From NCBI RefSeq assembly GCF_002803065.1, contig NZ_NNBL01000013.1, forward strand, positions 124,001-188,000: a stretch of 64,000 bases of DNA, written 5' to 3'. A program made the translations under genes and the position numbers. Below, one piece after another: positions 18,360 through 26,756 of the stretch. A model generated the notes under the pieces. That model did no database searches, was not told where the DNA came from, and was given only the letters and a program-made list of their open reading frames with translations. The DNA is from Streptomyces sp. CB01635 (GTDB taxonomy: Bacteria > Actinomycetota > Actinomycetes > Streptomycetales > Streptomycetaceae). Every line of letters begins with the position of its first letter. The stretch's first letter is position 1.

Positions 18360-19771
18360 AGCGTCGTCCTCCGCTCCTGTGACCAGATCAGCGCCCGTGC
18401 TGCCGTGGAAGTGGGGTGCGCCCGGGTGACGTTCGCCCTGGCGACGGCAGCGCGGGCCAGTTCGACCGCGCGTCTCACCAACTCTGGCCCGTCCCAGCCG
18501 ACCGGCCGGCCGTGCCACATACGCAGTCGCCCGGCGACGAAGACGGCGGCGATCTGGTCCCGGTTGCCGCGTCGCACGAGTTCCCACGGCAGGTCCCAGG
18601 AGAGCGCGAGCTCCGGGGTGTCGACGTCGACGAGAAGGAAGTCGGCCGCCATGCCCTGGGCGACGGTGCCGGTGCGGGCGCCCAGCCCAACGGCATCCGC
18701 ACCGCCCCGGTTGGCGCGCTCCAGCCACGTCCAGCCCGCACCGCACGACGAGTCACCGGTCGCCAGACCGTACGCGAGGCGCTGCGCGAACTCGGCGGCC
18801 TCCGCGAGCCGGAAGCCGTCGCCGCGGGTGCCGTCGGTGCCGAGCCCGAAGCGGATGCCACGCTCGGCCATGGCGGTCGCGGGCGCGACCGCGTTGCCCT
18901 TCCACGCACTGGCGACGGGGTTATAGCTGACGGCGGTTCCTGTGTCGGCGAGCAGGGTCAGCTCGCGCGGCGTGAGCATCGTGGCGTGCGCGGCGAGCAG
19001 TTGGGGGCCGAGCGCGCCGACGCGGTGCAGGTGTTCGAGGGGCCGCAGCCCGTGTCGTACGAGGGAACGTTCCACGCCGGCGAGGTGCTCGTTGACATGA
19101 ATCTGGACGACGGCCCCGGCCTCGGCGGCGAGGCGGGCGGTGGCGTGCAGGGTGCGTTCGGTGGCCGCCTCAGGGATGGAGACGGCCAGGGACGGATGGA
19201 CGAGCGGATCGCCGTCGTAGCGGGCGAGGTGCTTTTCGGCGTGCTCGACAACGGCCGGGGGGTCCGTCGCGTCCTCGTCCGCGTCGTTGCAGACGAGTCC
19301 GAGGACGCAGCGGATTCCGGCGTCACGCGCGGCGGACGCGACCACGTCCACGTCGACACCGGCGCGCGTGCCAGCGTCGGTGACGGTGGTGAATCCGCCG
19401 CGCAGCGCTTCGAGGGCGGCCAGCTTGGCCGCGGTGTAGGCCGATTCCTCGTCCAGCGCGCCTTCCAGCGGTACCCAGACCCGGCGGAAGATCTCGGAGG
19501 GCTCCCCGAAGGCGAGTGCGGAGCCGAAGCTCTGGGTGAGGTGGTGGTGGGCGTCGACGAACCCCGGCATCAGCAGATGGCCGGGCAGCCGAACGGCTGG
19601 CAACTGCGGGTGCGCGCCCTCCAGTTCGTCCGCCGGTCCGACGGCTTCGAAGCGACCGTCGTCGATCGTGACGGCCCAGCCGTCGGCGGGGCCTTCGGGC
19701 AGCAGGACTGCGTCCGGTACGAGAAGGAGCGGGCCGGGGCCGGCGAGGAAATCGCGGTCGGATCGGTTCAT
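18356..19771 (-). CDS. amidohydrolase (TRZ/ATZ, nucleobase-deaminase-like)
   Basis: A 471-residue metal-dependent hydrolase. The motifs, in order, are FVDAHHHLTQS (metal HxH), IHVNEHLAG, LLAAHATML and GLGTDGTRGD (metal Asp). The N- and C-terminal beta-sandwich is typical of the TRZ/ATZ group, which includes guanine, cytosine and S-adenosylhomocysteine deaminases and triazine hydrolases. AGGAAAAACG before the ATG at 19771 is a good ribosome binding site and fixes this start; a longer upstream reading runs into the TnpB region. The stop overlaps the TauE start. With an NCS2 permease upstream on the same strand, hydrolytic deamination of an imported purine or pyrimidine is the best guess. Confidence 0.85.
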   Translation of the reverse strand: MNRSDRDFLAGPGPLLLVPDAVLLPEGPADGWAVTIDDGRFEAVGPADELEGAHPQLPAVRLPGHLLMPGFVDAHHHLTQSFGSALAFGEPSEIFRRVWVPLEGALDEESAYTAAKLAALEALRGGFTTVTDAGTRAGVDVDVVASAARDAGIRCVLGLVCNDADEDATDPPAVVEHAEKHLARYDGDPLVHPSLAVSIPEAATERTLHATARLAAEAGAVVQIHVNEHLAGVERSLVRHGLRPLEHLHRVGALGPQLLAAHATMLTPRELTLLADTGTAVSYNPVASAWKGNAVAPATAMAERGIRFGLGTDGTRGDGFRLAEAAEFAQRLAYGLATGDSSCGAGWTWLERANRGGADAVGLGARTGTVAQGMAADFLLVDVDTPELALSWDLPWELVRRGNRDQIAAVFVAGRLRMWHGRPVGWDGPELVRRAVELARAAVARANVTRAHPTSTAARALIWSQERRTTL

Positions 19772-19953
19772 CGTTTTTCCTTCGTGGATATCCCCGGCTT
19801 TAGCCGGAGGAGGAAATGCAGCTCCCGCGTGAGCGGGGCAGGGAAAGCGGATTCGCCGCCAGGGCGGATCGGCGTACACCGAAACCGCTGGCGAGGGACA
19901 CCGCAATGAGCAAGAGGGCTCAACTGTCAGTCCTCCCAGGTAGGTTCCGATGC

Positions 19954-21126
19954 ATGACGACAGAAGCGACCACGCAGGCGGCCGGCCATTGCCGGTACAC
20001 CTACCGCGTGCGTCTGTCGGCGTCGGCCCGCACTGCGCTCGAAGCCGAGTGGGACCGGGCACGTTGGGTGTGGAATGAGTGCGTCGCCAAGTCCAAGGCC
20101 GTCCACGCGCACAACCGGGCGACCGGCGAGAAGACGACGTGTGGGCCGGTCCAGCTCGCGGCGATGCTGACCGAGGCCCGATCGCGCACGCCGTGGCTGG
20201 CCGATGGTGCCTGCGTTCCTCAGCAGCAGCTGATACGCGACTTCGGCAAGTCGCGCGCGAAGGCCCTCAAGGACATCAAGGCGCGGTTGCCGATGCGGCA
20301 GCGGGCCGGGATGCCGAAGTACAAGAAGAAGCGCGAAGCGCTGCCCACCCTCGAATACACCAAGCGAGGGTTCCGCCTCAAGGACGGCCGTCTGCATCTC
20401 GCCGGCCAAATCGTGGTGCGCCCGGTGTGGTCGCGCGAGCTGCCCGAACCGCCCTCGTCGGTGCGCGTGTACCGCGATGCGGTGGGGCACTGGTGGGCGT
20501 CCTTCGTCGTCCCCGCACAGACCGAGAAGCTGCCCGCAACCGGTCGCGTGATCGGCATCGACTGGGGCGTCAAGGAGACCGCGACCACCACATCCGACGA
20601 CCACGACCTTCCCCATTCCCAGCACGGGCGCACAGCCGGGCAGAAACTTGCCCGCTATCAGCGGATGATGGCCCGGCGCCGCCCTGCGAAGGGACAGGCC
20701 GCATCGAAGGGATACCGCGAGGCAAAGCGGCAGAGGGCGAAACTGCACCGTAAGGTCGCGGCCCAGCGGCAGGACACCAGCCGCAAGTGGGCCAAGAAGG
20801 TCGTCCGCGACCACGACGCCTTGGCCATCGAGGACTTCAAGCCGAAGTTCCTCGCGAAGTCGACCATGGCCGGGAAAGCAGCAGATGCCGCGATCGGCGC
20901 CACCAAGGCGGCGCTCGTCGAGATGGCGAGGAAGCACGGCCGGACCATTCATGTGGTACACCCCGCGCACACCACGATGGACTGCGCGCAGTGCGGAGCG
21001 AGAACCAAGCACGCACTACCTCTTTCCGAACGAACGTATGCCTGCACCGCATGCGGAGCCGTCTCGCCGAGAGACAAGAACTCCGCCCGCGTGATGCTGG
21101 TCCGGGCTGGTCTTCCACCCGGCTAG
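19954..21126 (+). CDS. intact lone TnpB (RNA-guided nuclease of IS605/IS1341 type)
   Basis: A 390-residue TnpB with complete RuvC and zinc-ribbon residues: Asp203 in VIGIDWGVKE, Glu293 in LAIEDFKPKF, Asp374 in SPRDKNSARV, and four Cys (344, 347, 364, 367) in CAQC and CTAC. No tnpA lies next to it. It is inserted between the amidohydrolase and the NCS2 permease, on the opposite strand. An omega-RNA-like right end follows the stop. The ATG at 19954 matches the usual TnpB N-terminus (HCRYTYRVRLSASART). TnpB proteins are omega-RNA-guided DNA nucleases that help the element persist; activity here is inferred from the conserved residues. It is the best-preserved of the window's tnpB loci. Confidence 0.92.
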   Translation: MTTEATTQAAGHCRYTYRVRLSASARTALEAEWDRARWVWNECVAKSKAVHAHNRATGEKTTCGPVQLAAMLTEARSRTPWLADGACVPQQQLIRDFGKSRAKALKDIKARLPMRQRAGMPKYKKKREALPTLEYTKRGFRLKDGRLHLAGQIVVRPVWSRELPEPPSSVRVYRDAVGHWWASFVVPAQTEKLPATGRVIGIDWGVKETATTTSDDHDLPHSQHGRTAGQKLARYQRMMARRRPAKGQAASKGYREAKRQRAKLHRKVAAQRQDTSRKWAKKVVRDHDALAIEDFKPKFLAKSTMAGKAADAAIGATKAALVEMARKHGRTIHVVHPAHTTMDCAQCGARTKHALPLSERTYACTACGAVSPRDKNSARVMLVRAGLPPG

Positions 21127-21204
21127 TGCTGATCGTGTAAGACCTGCACCCCCGCCGGGGGGCAGGCGACGTGAGCTAGGAATCCCCCTTACGAGGGGGA
21201 GGAG
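21090..21204 (+). ncRNA. candidate omega-RNA / right end of the TnpB element
   Basis: Past the tnpB stop come two strong hairpins (CCCCCGCCGGGGGG near 21150; CCCCCTTACGAGGGGG at about 21185-21200) and the tail GAGGAGTCAAC. In IS605-type elements the omega-RNA scaffold overlaps the 3' end of tnpB and the right end, and the bases right after it act as guide. The 3' boundary is inferred at about 21208, at the very stop of the permease gene. Confidence 0.5.
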
Positions 21205-22818
21205 TCAACGGTCGCCTTCTGCGCGCGCGGTGGTCAGACGGGCGGCGACGCCGGGCCTGACATGGTGGAAGAGGATGTTGAGAACGGCGGCGGTGAACGT
21301 GCCGACGGCGACGCCGCTTTCGAGGAGGATGCGGACGTTCGGCGGGAACGCCCCGTACACGCCGGGGACGAGTATGGGCAGGAGCCCCAGTGCGAGAGCG
21401 ACGGCGCATATGAAGGTGCTGGTGTGCTTGTCGAGGTCGGAGCGGCCGAGCATCTGGATGCCGAGCACGGTGATGACGGCGAAGACGACCATGGCCGTGC
21501 CGCCGACGACGGCGGTGGGGATCACGCTGATCGCACGGGTGACGGGTGCCAGGAATCCGATGATGATGAGTATGACTCCGGCCGCGGCGGTGACGAACCG
21601 GCTGCGGACGCCGGTGACGCGGACGATGCCGATGTTCTCCCCGCTGGTGACCATGAGTGGCAGGCCGAAGAATCCGCCGAAGAGCGAGGTGAGTGCGTCA
21701 CCGCGGACGGTCTTCGGCACGTCGGTCCGCTTGTCGATCTTCTTGCCGACGGCCTCGGCGTTGATGACGGTCTGCCCGGTGGCTTCGGCCATGGAGGCCA
21801 GGCTGTAGAGCATCAGCGGCAGGGCGGCGACGAGGTTGAACTCGGGTGAGCCGAAGGGCATCAGGTGCGGCAGGTTCACCAGTGCGCCGCCTGTGGCACC
21901 TGCGCCGTCGATCGCGCCGACCGCGGCGGCGAGCGCGGTGCCGGCGAACAGGCCGAGCATGACGGCCAGTTGGCGCAGGATGCCGGTGAAGAGCAGGTAG
22001 AAGACGACGGTGAACCCGATCGTCGCCATGCCGAGACCGAGGTTGGTGGGATTCGCGAAGCCGGGCGAGCCGGGCTGTCCCGTGACGAGGACCGCTCCGA
22101 CCTTCACCAGATTGACGCCGACGATGACGATCATCGTGCCGATGACCAGGGCGGGAAAATACGCGAGCAGCCGGGAGAAGACCGGCAGTACGACGAAGGA
22201 GAACACCGCCGTCAGGACCACCGCACCGGTGGCGATGCGCACGCCGTGCTGCTCGGCGATCGCGAGGAACAGGATGAGCGGAGCCCCGCCCGGCAGCATC
22301 ACGAAGGGCAGCCGCGGCCCGAACTTCCAGGGCCCGAGCGACTGGATCAGCGATCCCACGCCGGACAGCACAAAGGCCGCCGAGAGCAGATCGACGGTGA
22401 GACCGGCGCTGAGCCCGAGGGTGGCGCTCATCAGGAAGATCGCCGAGATGGGGGTGGCGGCCATCACGAGGACGTGCTGGATCCCGAAGAGCAGGATCCG
22501 CCCCAGGGGGCGCGACTCGTCCACGGGGTGCACGCCGAGTGGGGCATCTTTGCCGGCCGAGGACCCGGTGGTGTCGGGACGGGCACTCTCGGGACGGGGG
22601 CACTCATCCGGGTCGACTGTCTGCGTGAGCTGGGAGTTGACGGTCTCGGAGGTCTCGGAGGTCTCGGAGGTGTCGGAGGTGTCGGAGGTGGCGGAGATCT
22701 TGGAGGTGTCGGAGTTCTCGGAGGGATGGGCGGTGGGCTCGCCTTCCGGGTGCGTGGCTGCAGGACCGGGGGCCAGCGGTTGGTCGGCCGGTGGCCGGCT
22801 CTGACGGGGACTGGGCAT
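21205..22818 (-). CDS. NCS2-family nucleobase permease (xanthine/uracil type)
   Basis: A 537-residue membrane protein with about 12 to 14 hydrophobic segments starting at GRILLFGIQHVLVMAATPIS. Signatures of the NCS2/NAT family are PHLMPFGSPEFN and the SGENIGIVRVTGVRSRF segment, where Glu in GENIG contributes to nucleobase binding in characterised members. The first 100 residues are unusual: a hydrophilic Pro/Ser/Thr/Glu-rich extension with a TSD/TSE repeat not seen in typical NCS2 proteins. The start at 22818 is preceded by GGAGCC; an earlier in-frame ATG would run through the operator-like palindromes at 22885-22912, so it is rejected. Same strand as the amidohydrolase/TauE pair, separated by the TnpB insertion. 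Confidence 0.9.
   Translation of the reverse strand: MPSPRQSRPPADQPLAPGPAATHPEGEPTAHPSENSDTSKISATSDTSDTSETSETSETVNSQLTQTVDPDECPRPESARPDTTGSSAGKDAPLGVHPVDESRPLGRILLFGIQHVLVMAATPISAIFLMSATLGLSAGLTVDLLSAAFVLSGVGSLIQSLGPWKFGPRLPFVMLPGGAPLILFLAIAEQHGVRIATGAVVLTAVFSFVVLPVFSRLLAYFPALVIGTMIVIVGVNLVKVGAVLVTGQPGSPGFANPTNLGLGMATIGFTVVFYLLFTGILRQLAVMLGLFAGTALAAAVGAIDGAGATGGALVNLPHLMPFGSPEFNLVAALPLMLYSLASMAEATGQTVINAEAVGKKIDKRTDVPKTVRGDALTSLFGGFFGLPLMVTSGENIGIVRVTGVRSRFVTAAAGVILIIIGFLAPVTRAISVIPTAVVGGTAMVVFAVITVLGIQMLGRSDLDKHTSTFICAVALALGLLPILVPGVYGAFPPNVRILLESGVAVGTFTAAVLNILFHHVRPGVAARLTTARAEGDR
22630..22725 (-). repeat. TCGGAGGTC-type microrepeat in the permease N-terminus
   Basis: On the plus strand tcggaggtc/tcggaggtg-type 9-base units recur in near-perfect tandem and encode SDTSDTSETSETSET on the minus strand. 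In-frame 9-bp units mean that slippage changes length by three residues without breaking the gene. Confidence 0.7.
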
Positions 22819-22884
22819 GTTCGGGCTCCGTTCGGGCGTACGGCACGCTCGGATTTCAGCCGCGATCCGGCCCTGGACGGAGAG

Positions 22885-22912
22885 CCAAATCGATTTGGCC
22901 AAATCGATTTGG
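22885..22912. promoter_or_regulatory. tandem palindromic operator CCAAATCGATTTGG x2
   Basis: Two perfect 14-bp palindromes CCAAATCGATTTGG lie directly end to end, 66 bases upstream of the NCS2 permease start. Such AT-centred perfect dyads in a GC-rich genome are typical operators for dimeric repressors (LacI, GntR or MarR types). The tandem arrangement suggests cooperative binding of two dimers. The cognate regulator is not evident; a LacI gene lies 8.6 kb away. Confidence 0.75.
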
Positions 22913-23198
22913 CCGCCAGTATGAAAGCCCTCGGAACCACCGTCAAGAGTGGCGGCACCAAGGGGTTCCGGGATGGTCCGGGCAGTCGACAGCATGCGGC
23001 CCGCGACCTTGGAGGGCGCTTCATGAGCCTTCGTCACCCTCGGAAGCGCACTCATCTGCTGGAGATGCCTGAAGTCATTGCGATAGGAGTTCCAGGAACG
23101 GTCAACCATGGTCAACAGCGGTGCGCTCCCGCATTCCGAGCGCCGCGCCGGAGCCTGTATGGCCAGGTCAGAAGGACTACGCTTCCACGAGCGCCATC
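22913..23198. other. intergenic, upstream of the permease operator
   Basis: About 285 bases with no gene recognised. The open frame of the permease extends through it but has no ribosome binding site or domain. Confidence 0.35.
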
Positions 23199-23242
23199 AT
23201 TCCCAAGCTGAGAGCGCGAGTTCGACTCTCGTCACCCGCTCC
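23199..23242 (+). tRNA. tRNA-Gly(CCC) 3'-half fragment, probable attachment site
   Basis: The run TTCCCAAGCTGAGAGC (anticodon loop with CCC and its 3' stem), then GCGAGTTCGACTCTCGT (T-arm) and CACCCGCTCC (acceptor 3' strand plus discriminator) matches the 3' half of actinobacterial tRNA-Gly. The 5' half is missing. As with the tRNA-Pro fragment, this is the expected scar of integration at the 3' end of a tRNA gene; the element or its remains would lie to the left. It cannot fold into a complete tRNA. Confidence 0.75.
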
Positions 23243-23568
23243 AAATGAGCCCCCAGGCCATGGACTCGGGCGTTGTTTGTTGTCTAGACCGGTGGATGGT
23301 GCGCGCCACAACCATCAGGAAGCGGCTGGGACTTGTCCGGGCGGTCACGTGCGAAGGCAGGTGCTGAAGGCCGAGGACGGCAGCCGGTCCGGTGGATGGC
23401 TCTCACTCTGAGAGCTTCTGTCCGCACCAAGCAGGGCAGGCCACCCTCGTCGCCTCCTGCGAGTGATCTCGTCACCCGTCCGGTCCGCGCGGTGCCGCAC
23501 ATGACGGTGTCCGAGTGCGGAGATACCGGACCGCACTCACGCTGGGACCCTCGGAGTCGTAACCAACG
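23243..23568. other. intergenic, no gene seen
   Basis: About 325 bases between the tRNA-Gly fragment and the CorA gene. No coding signature; the CorA promoter should lie here. Confidence 0.4.
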
Positions 23569-24552
23569 GTGAGGGCCATGATCGTAACGATGGTGTCAAT
23601 GCCAGAGGTGACCGTCACCCGTACGGACATGGCTGAGGCACGTGAGCGGCTCGCCGCGGCCCGCTTTCTGATCGTCGACGTCGAGCTGCCCGAAGAAGCG
23701 CCGGCAGATGGCGAGTCTGTGGCCCGTCAGCTCGGCCTGGAGGCTGACGACCTGGACTGGTTCGGCAGGAAGGACGAGCCCGCGCGGGTCGATTTCCTGG
23801 GGCACAAGGCCGGCTTCGTCGTCCCCGTGATCCACGACGACCAGGTCGCTTACATCCACGCGCTGGTGACCGAGCAGTTCCTTGTCACCGTTCACCACGG
23901 CCAGGCGGGCCTGGCGTCGAACATCTCCGCGCAGCTCCGGCACGAGAGGCCCCCCGACATCGTGGCCGTGCTCTTCCTGCTGCTCCAGGAGGCGCTGGCG
24001 ACCTTCCGCCGGGCCGCCGTGCATGACCTGCTGCTGGTGGAGGAACTCGAGGACGACATGTTCCAGGAACGGCGCCCCGAACAGGTCTACCGCCTGTCAA
24101 TGCTGCGACGGCGCTCAGCCCTCCTGCACCACTCGCTGCTTCCCTATCTTCAGGTGGTGGACGAGGTCTTCACCCGCCGGATGCTGAACCCCAGCTTCCC
24201 GGAGGAGCGGCAAAGACTCGCCCAGGAGTTCAGCCACGCGGCGAGGCTGGTCCTGGCGAATATCGAGTCCCTCCAGGATGCCTCCCGTCGTGCTTTCTCC
24301 AGCTACTCCTCCCTCGCCGCGGGCGAGCAGAACGGCGTGATCAACCGGCTGGCCATCGTGTCGACGATCTTCCTGCCGCTGACGTTCCTGAGCGGATTCT
24401 TCGGTATGAACTTCACCTACCTGACCGACGAGCTGGAGAGCAAGGTCGTCTTCTGGCTGCTCGCCGTGGGGCTTCAGGTGGCCGTCCTGTTCGTGGCCTT
24501 CTACGTACTGCACCGCACCCGCATCTGGCGGCGGCTGCGGGACGAGGACTAG
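23569..24552 (+). CDS. CorA-family divalent cation transporter
   Basis: A 327-residue member of the CorA/MIT family of Mg2+ (Co2+, Zn2+) channels. A soluble alpha/beta N-terminal domain is followed by the long helix (residues about 150-255). Two C-terminal membrane segments then follow: LAIVSTIFLPLTFLSGF and VVFWLLAVGLQVAVLFVAFY. The selectivity motif GMN is intact in FFGMNF between them, and the basic tail RIWRRLR is typical. Several starts are possible (GTG 23569; ATG 23578, 23590 or 23599); the longest is given. It is monocistronic, probably a pentamer in the cytoplasmic membrane. No riboswitch-like leader was recognised. Confidence 0.9.
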   Translation: MRAMIVTMVSMPEVTVTRTDMAEARERLAAARFLIVDVELPEEAPADGESVARQLGLEADDLDWFGRKDEPARVDFLGHKAGFVVPVIHDDQVAYIHALVTEQFLVTVHHGQAGLASNISAQLRHERPPDIVAVLFLLLQEALATFRRAAVHDLLLVEELEDDMFQERRPEQVYRLSMLRRRSALLHHSLLPYLQVVDEVFTRRMLNPSFPEERQRLAQEFSHAARLVLANIESLQDASRRAFSSYSSLAAGEQNGVINRLAIVSTIFLPLTFLSGFFGMNFTYLTDELESKVVFWLLAVGLQVAVLFVAFYVLHRTRIWRRLRDED

Positions 24553-24711
24553 GACAAGGACTAGGGGGACCGTCCGGCGGCTCGTGTGGCGACCTTGCGC
24601 CCGTGTTGTTGATGTGGACAACGGGGTGATCCGAGGTGCTGACAGGTAGCTGGGTTCGGCCGCTGGTGAACGCCGGACCTCCGCCAGGACCTCTGCGCAT
24701 ATCCTCCGGAC

Positions 24712-25425
24712 ATGGTTGATCATCACTCGGTCGACGTGGGAGGCATCCGGCTGGCCTATCAGGTGTCGGGTCCGCTGGACGCTGCCCCGCTCGTCCTGAT
24801 GCATGCGTTGGGCGAGGACGCCACCGACTGGGACATGGTGGCACCTGCCCTCGCCCGCAGCCGACGGGTTTACGCTCTCGATCTTCGCGGTCACGGCCAA
24901 AGCGATTGGCCAGGGAAGTACTCCCTCGAACTCATGCAGACCGATGTGCTCCGGTTCCTGGAGGCACTGGGGCTTGGCCGGGTGGACCTGATCGGGCACT
25001 CCATGGGTGGGATCGTGGCCTACCTGTTCGCGGAGGAGCATCCGCAGCGGGTGAGTCGACTCGTCCTGGAGGACGTTCCGGTTCCGCGTCCCCGGGAGCC
25101 GACCACACCGACCCGGCCGGACGGCGACCTGGCCTTCGACTGGGAGATGGTGCTGGCCGTCAGGAGGCAGATCGACCTGCCTGACCCGAGGTGGCTGGAG
25201 CGGCTCAGCCAGATCACAGCCGAGACTCTCGTTGTGGCCGGCGGTCCACGCAGCCATGTCCCCCAGGACGGCATCGCCGAGCTGGCCCGCCGCATCCCCG
25301 GGGGACACACGGTCACCATCCCGGTCGGACACCTGATCCACCACGCAGCGCCCAAGGCGTTCACCGAGGCGGTTTCGGCGTTCCTCTTGTCGGACGAGGA
25401 CCCCGACCCCGCCCGCCAACCATGA
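24712..25425 (+). CDS. alpha/beta hydrolase
   Basis: A 237-residue alpha/beta-hydrolase-fold enzyme. LVLMHALGEDATDW carries the oxyanion region, DLRGHGQSDWPG follows strand beta-4, the nucleophile elbow is GHSMGG (Ser at about 103), and the late His is in PVGHLIHH. No signal peptide. The family includes esterases, lactonases and C-C hydrolases, so the substrate is open. A single-gene unit 160 bases past CorA; not obviously linked to it. Confidence 0.88.
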   Translation: MVDHHSVDVGGIRLAYQVSGPLDAAPLVLMHALGEDATDWDMVAPALARSRRVYALDLRGHGQSDWPGKYSLELMQTDVLRFLEALGLGRVDLIGHSMGGIVAYLFAEEHPQRVSRLVLEDVPVPRPREPTTPTRPDGDLAFDWEMVLAVRRQIDLPDPRWLERLSQITAETLVVAGGPRSHVPQDGIAELARRIPGGHTVTIPVGHLIHHAAPKAFTEAVSAFLLSDEDPDPARQP

Positions 25426-25476
25426 GGGCGACGTCACCGGCCGTGACGTGAAGGAGGCCGCACGGGTTCTTCGAGC

Positions 25477-26470
25477 GTGACCAAGAACTGGGCCCGTGCG
25501 GCCTTGTCCCATCCTGCCTTCACCGGCCTCTCCCGTGCACAACTCGGCGCTCAGATCGAGGAGTTGGCCACACCGCGGCAGGCGCGACGTGAGTCCACGC
25601 TGCGTGACTGCCGCGGTGGGGAGCGCCGTGGTGGTGAGCGCGGCCAGCAGGCCGGGGGCGCAAGTACGAACTGGTGTCTACCGACCGGGTTGCTGGTCAT
25701 GCTGGTCCATCTACGCACCCAGCTTCCGCACGCCGTACCCGCGGAACTGTACGGGGTGGCCCGCTCCACAATCACCGAGGCCATTGGGGAACTCCGGCCG
25801 CTGCTCGGCGACCGAGGTTTCGCTGTCCCCGACCGGCCCGGTCTGTGGCTGCGGACTCTCGCCGATGTGTTCGCCTACGCAGCCGCCGAGGGTGTGAAAC
25901 TGCGCATCGACGGTACCGAAACCCGGGTCCGCCGCCCCCGGGTGACCGACCGGGCCGCTGCGCGTTCGTTTCTCTGCCAAGAAGAGGCAGAACGCCGTGA
26001 AGACCACCACGATCAGCGACGGCCAAGGCCGAACCCTGTGGTCCGGGGCCGACCGGCCCGGTCGAATGCACGATCAGACCGCGATACGCACCGAGGGCGT
26101 CATCGAGCAATTCCGCCTGCACCCACGAGCGATGGCCGAGGTCGACGAGGGCTACCGGGGCCTGGCCAAGGAGTTCCCAGAACAGGTCAGCGCACCGCCG
26201 AAGAAGCCGAAGGGTGAGGGTGCGTCACTCGGAGAGCAGTACGCCTCGCGCGAGATGCGGCGCCGCCAGCCCTCCGCCCGGATCTGTGTCGAGCACGCCA
26301 ACGCCGAGCACAAGCAGTGGCGCCCGCTGCAACGGTTCCTCGGGCGCCGCGAGTACTACGCCGCCACCCATCGGGCCGTCGTCGGCCTGGTCTCCGATCG
26401 CGCGTCCCAGCGGGCCACCCGCCGCAAGCCGAGCACCGAACCCGACTCCGTCAGCTCGACGGCCTGCTGA
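25477..26470 (+). pseudogene. IS5-type (DDE_Tnp_4/HARBI1-like) transposase, frameshifted
   Basis: The first part (GTG start, LSHPAFTGLSRAQLGAQIEE, then YGVARSTITEAIGELRPLL and the first catalytic Asp in LRIDGTETRVRR) and the second part (VKTTTISDGQGRTLWSGADR with Asp in GRMHDQT, and Glu in VEHANAEHKQWRPL) are in different frames. The change occurs at about 25955-25985, where peptides of all three frames are needed to restore AFVSAKKRQNA. That suggests more than one indel rather than a programmed slip. It is otherwise nearly full length, so inactivation looks recent. Confidence 0.8.
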
Positions 26471-26756
26471 ATCACCCACCGGCCGAATCACCCACTGGCC
26501 GAATCACCAGACCAGCACCCCGACCTTCAATAGCCGACCACGTCTTAGCCCAGCTCAAAGGGATCAGCAGGCGCCATTGCGTGGCTGCGTGAGCTGGGCG
26601 GCACCGAGGCCGATGAGAACGCGTTGTCCGCCATGGTGGCGCAGATGCGAGAGGTCATCGAAGTCGCGGCGACCAGCACGCGCAAGGCCCGCCGCGATCG
26701 TCAGCGCCGCGCACTGCCGCACCGCACCGCCATGAGGGAGCGGACGGAGCTCCGCG
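26471..26756 (+). other. unassigned coding-like remnant
   Basis: A plus-strand frame from about 26590 reads ELGGTEADENALSAMVAQMR and continues as a helical, Arg-rich stretch with good codon bias, but it has no start or known domain and runs into the VOC gene. It may be the tail of a gene truncated by the transposon. Confidence 0.25.

Noticed and set aside
22630..22725. Tandem 9-bp repeats considered as a regulatory iteron array
   Set aside because: They stay in frame within the NCS2 gene and encode a Ser/Thr/Glu/Asp tract; no replication gene is near.
25477..26470. Programmed frameshift as an explanation for the split IS5-type transposase
   Set aside because: Restoring the family consensus needs residues from all three frames around 25955-25985, and no slippery heptamer is evident, so random indels are more likely.
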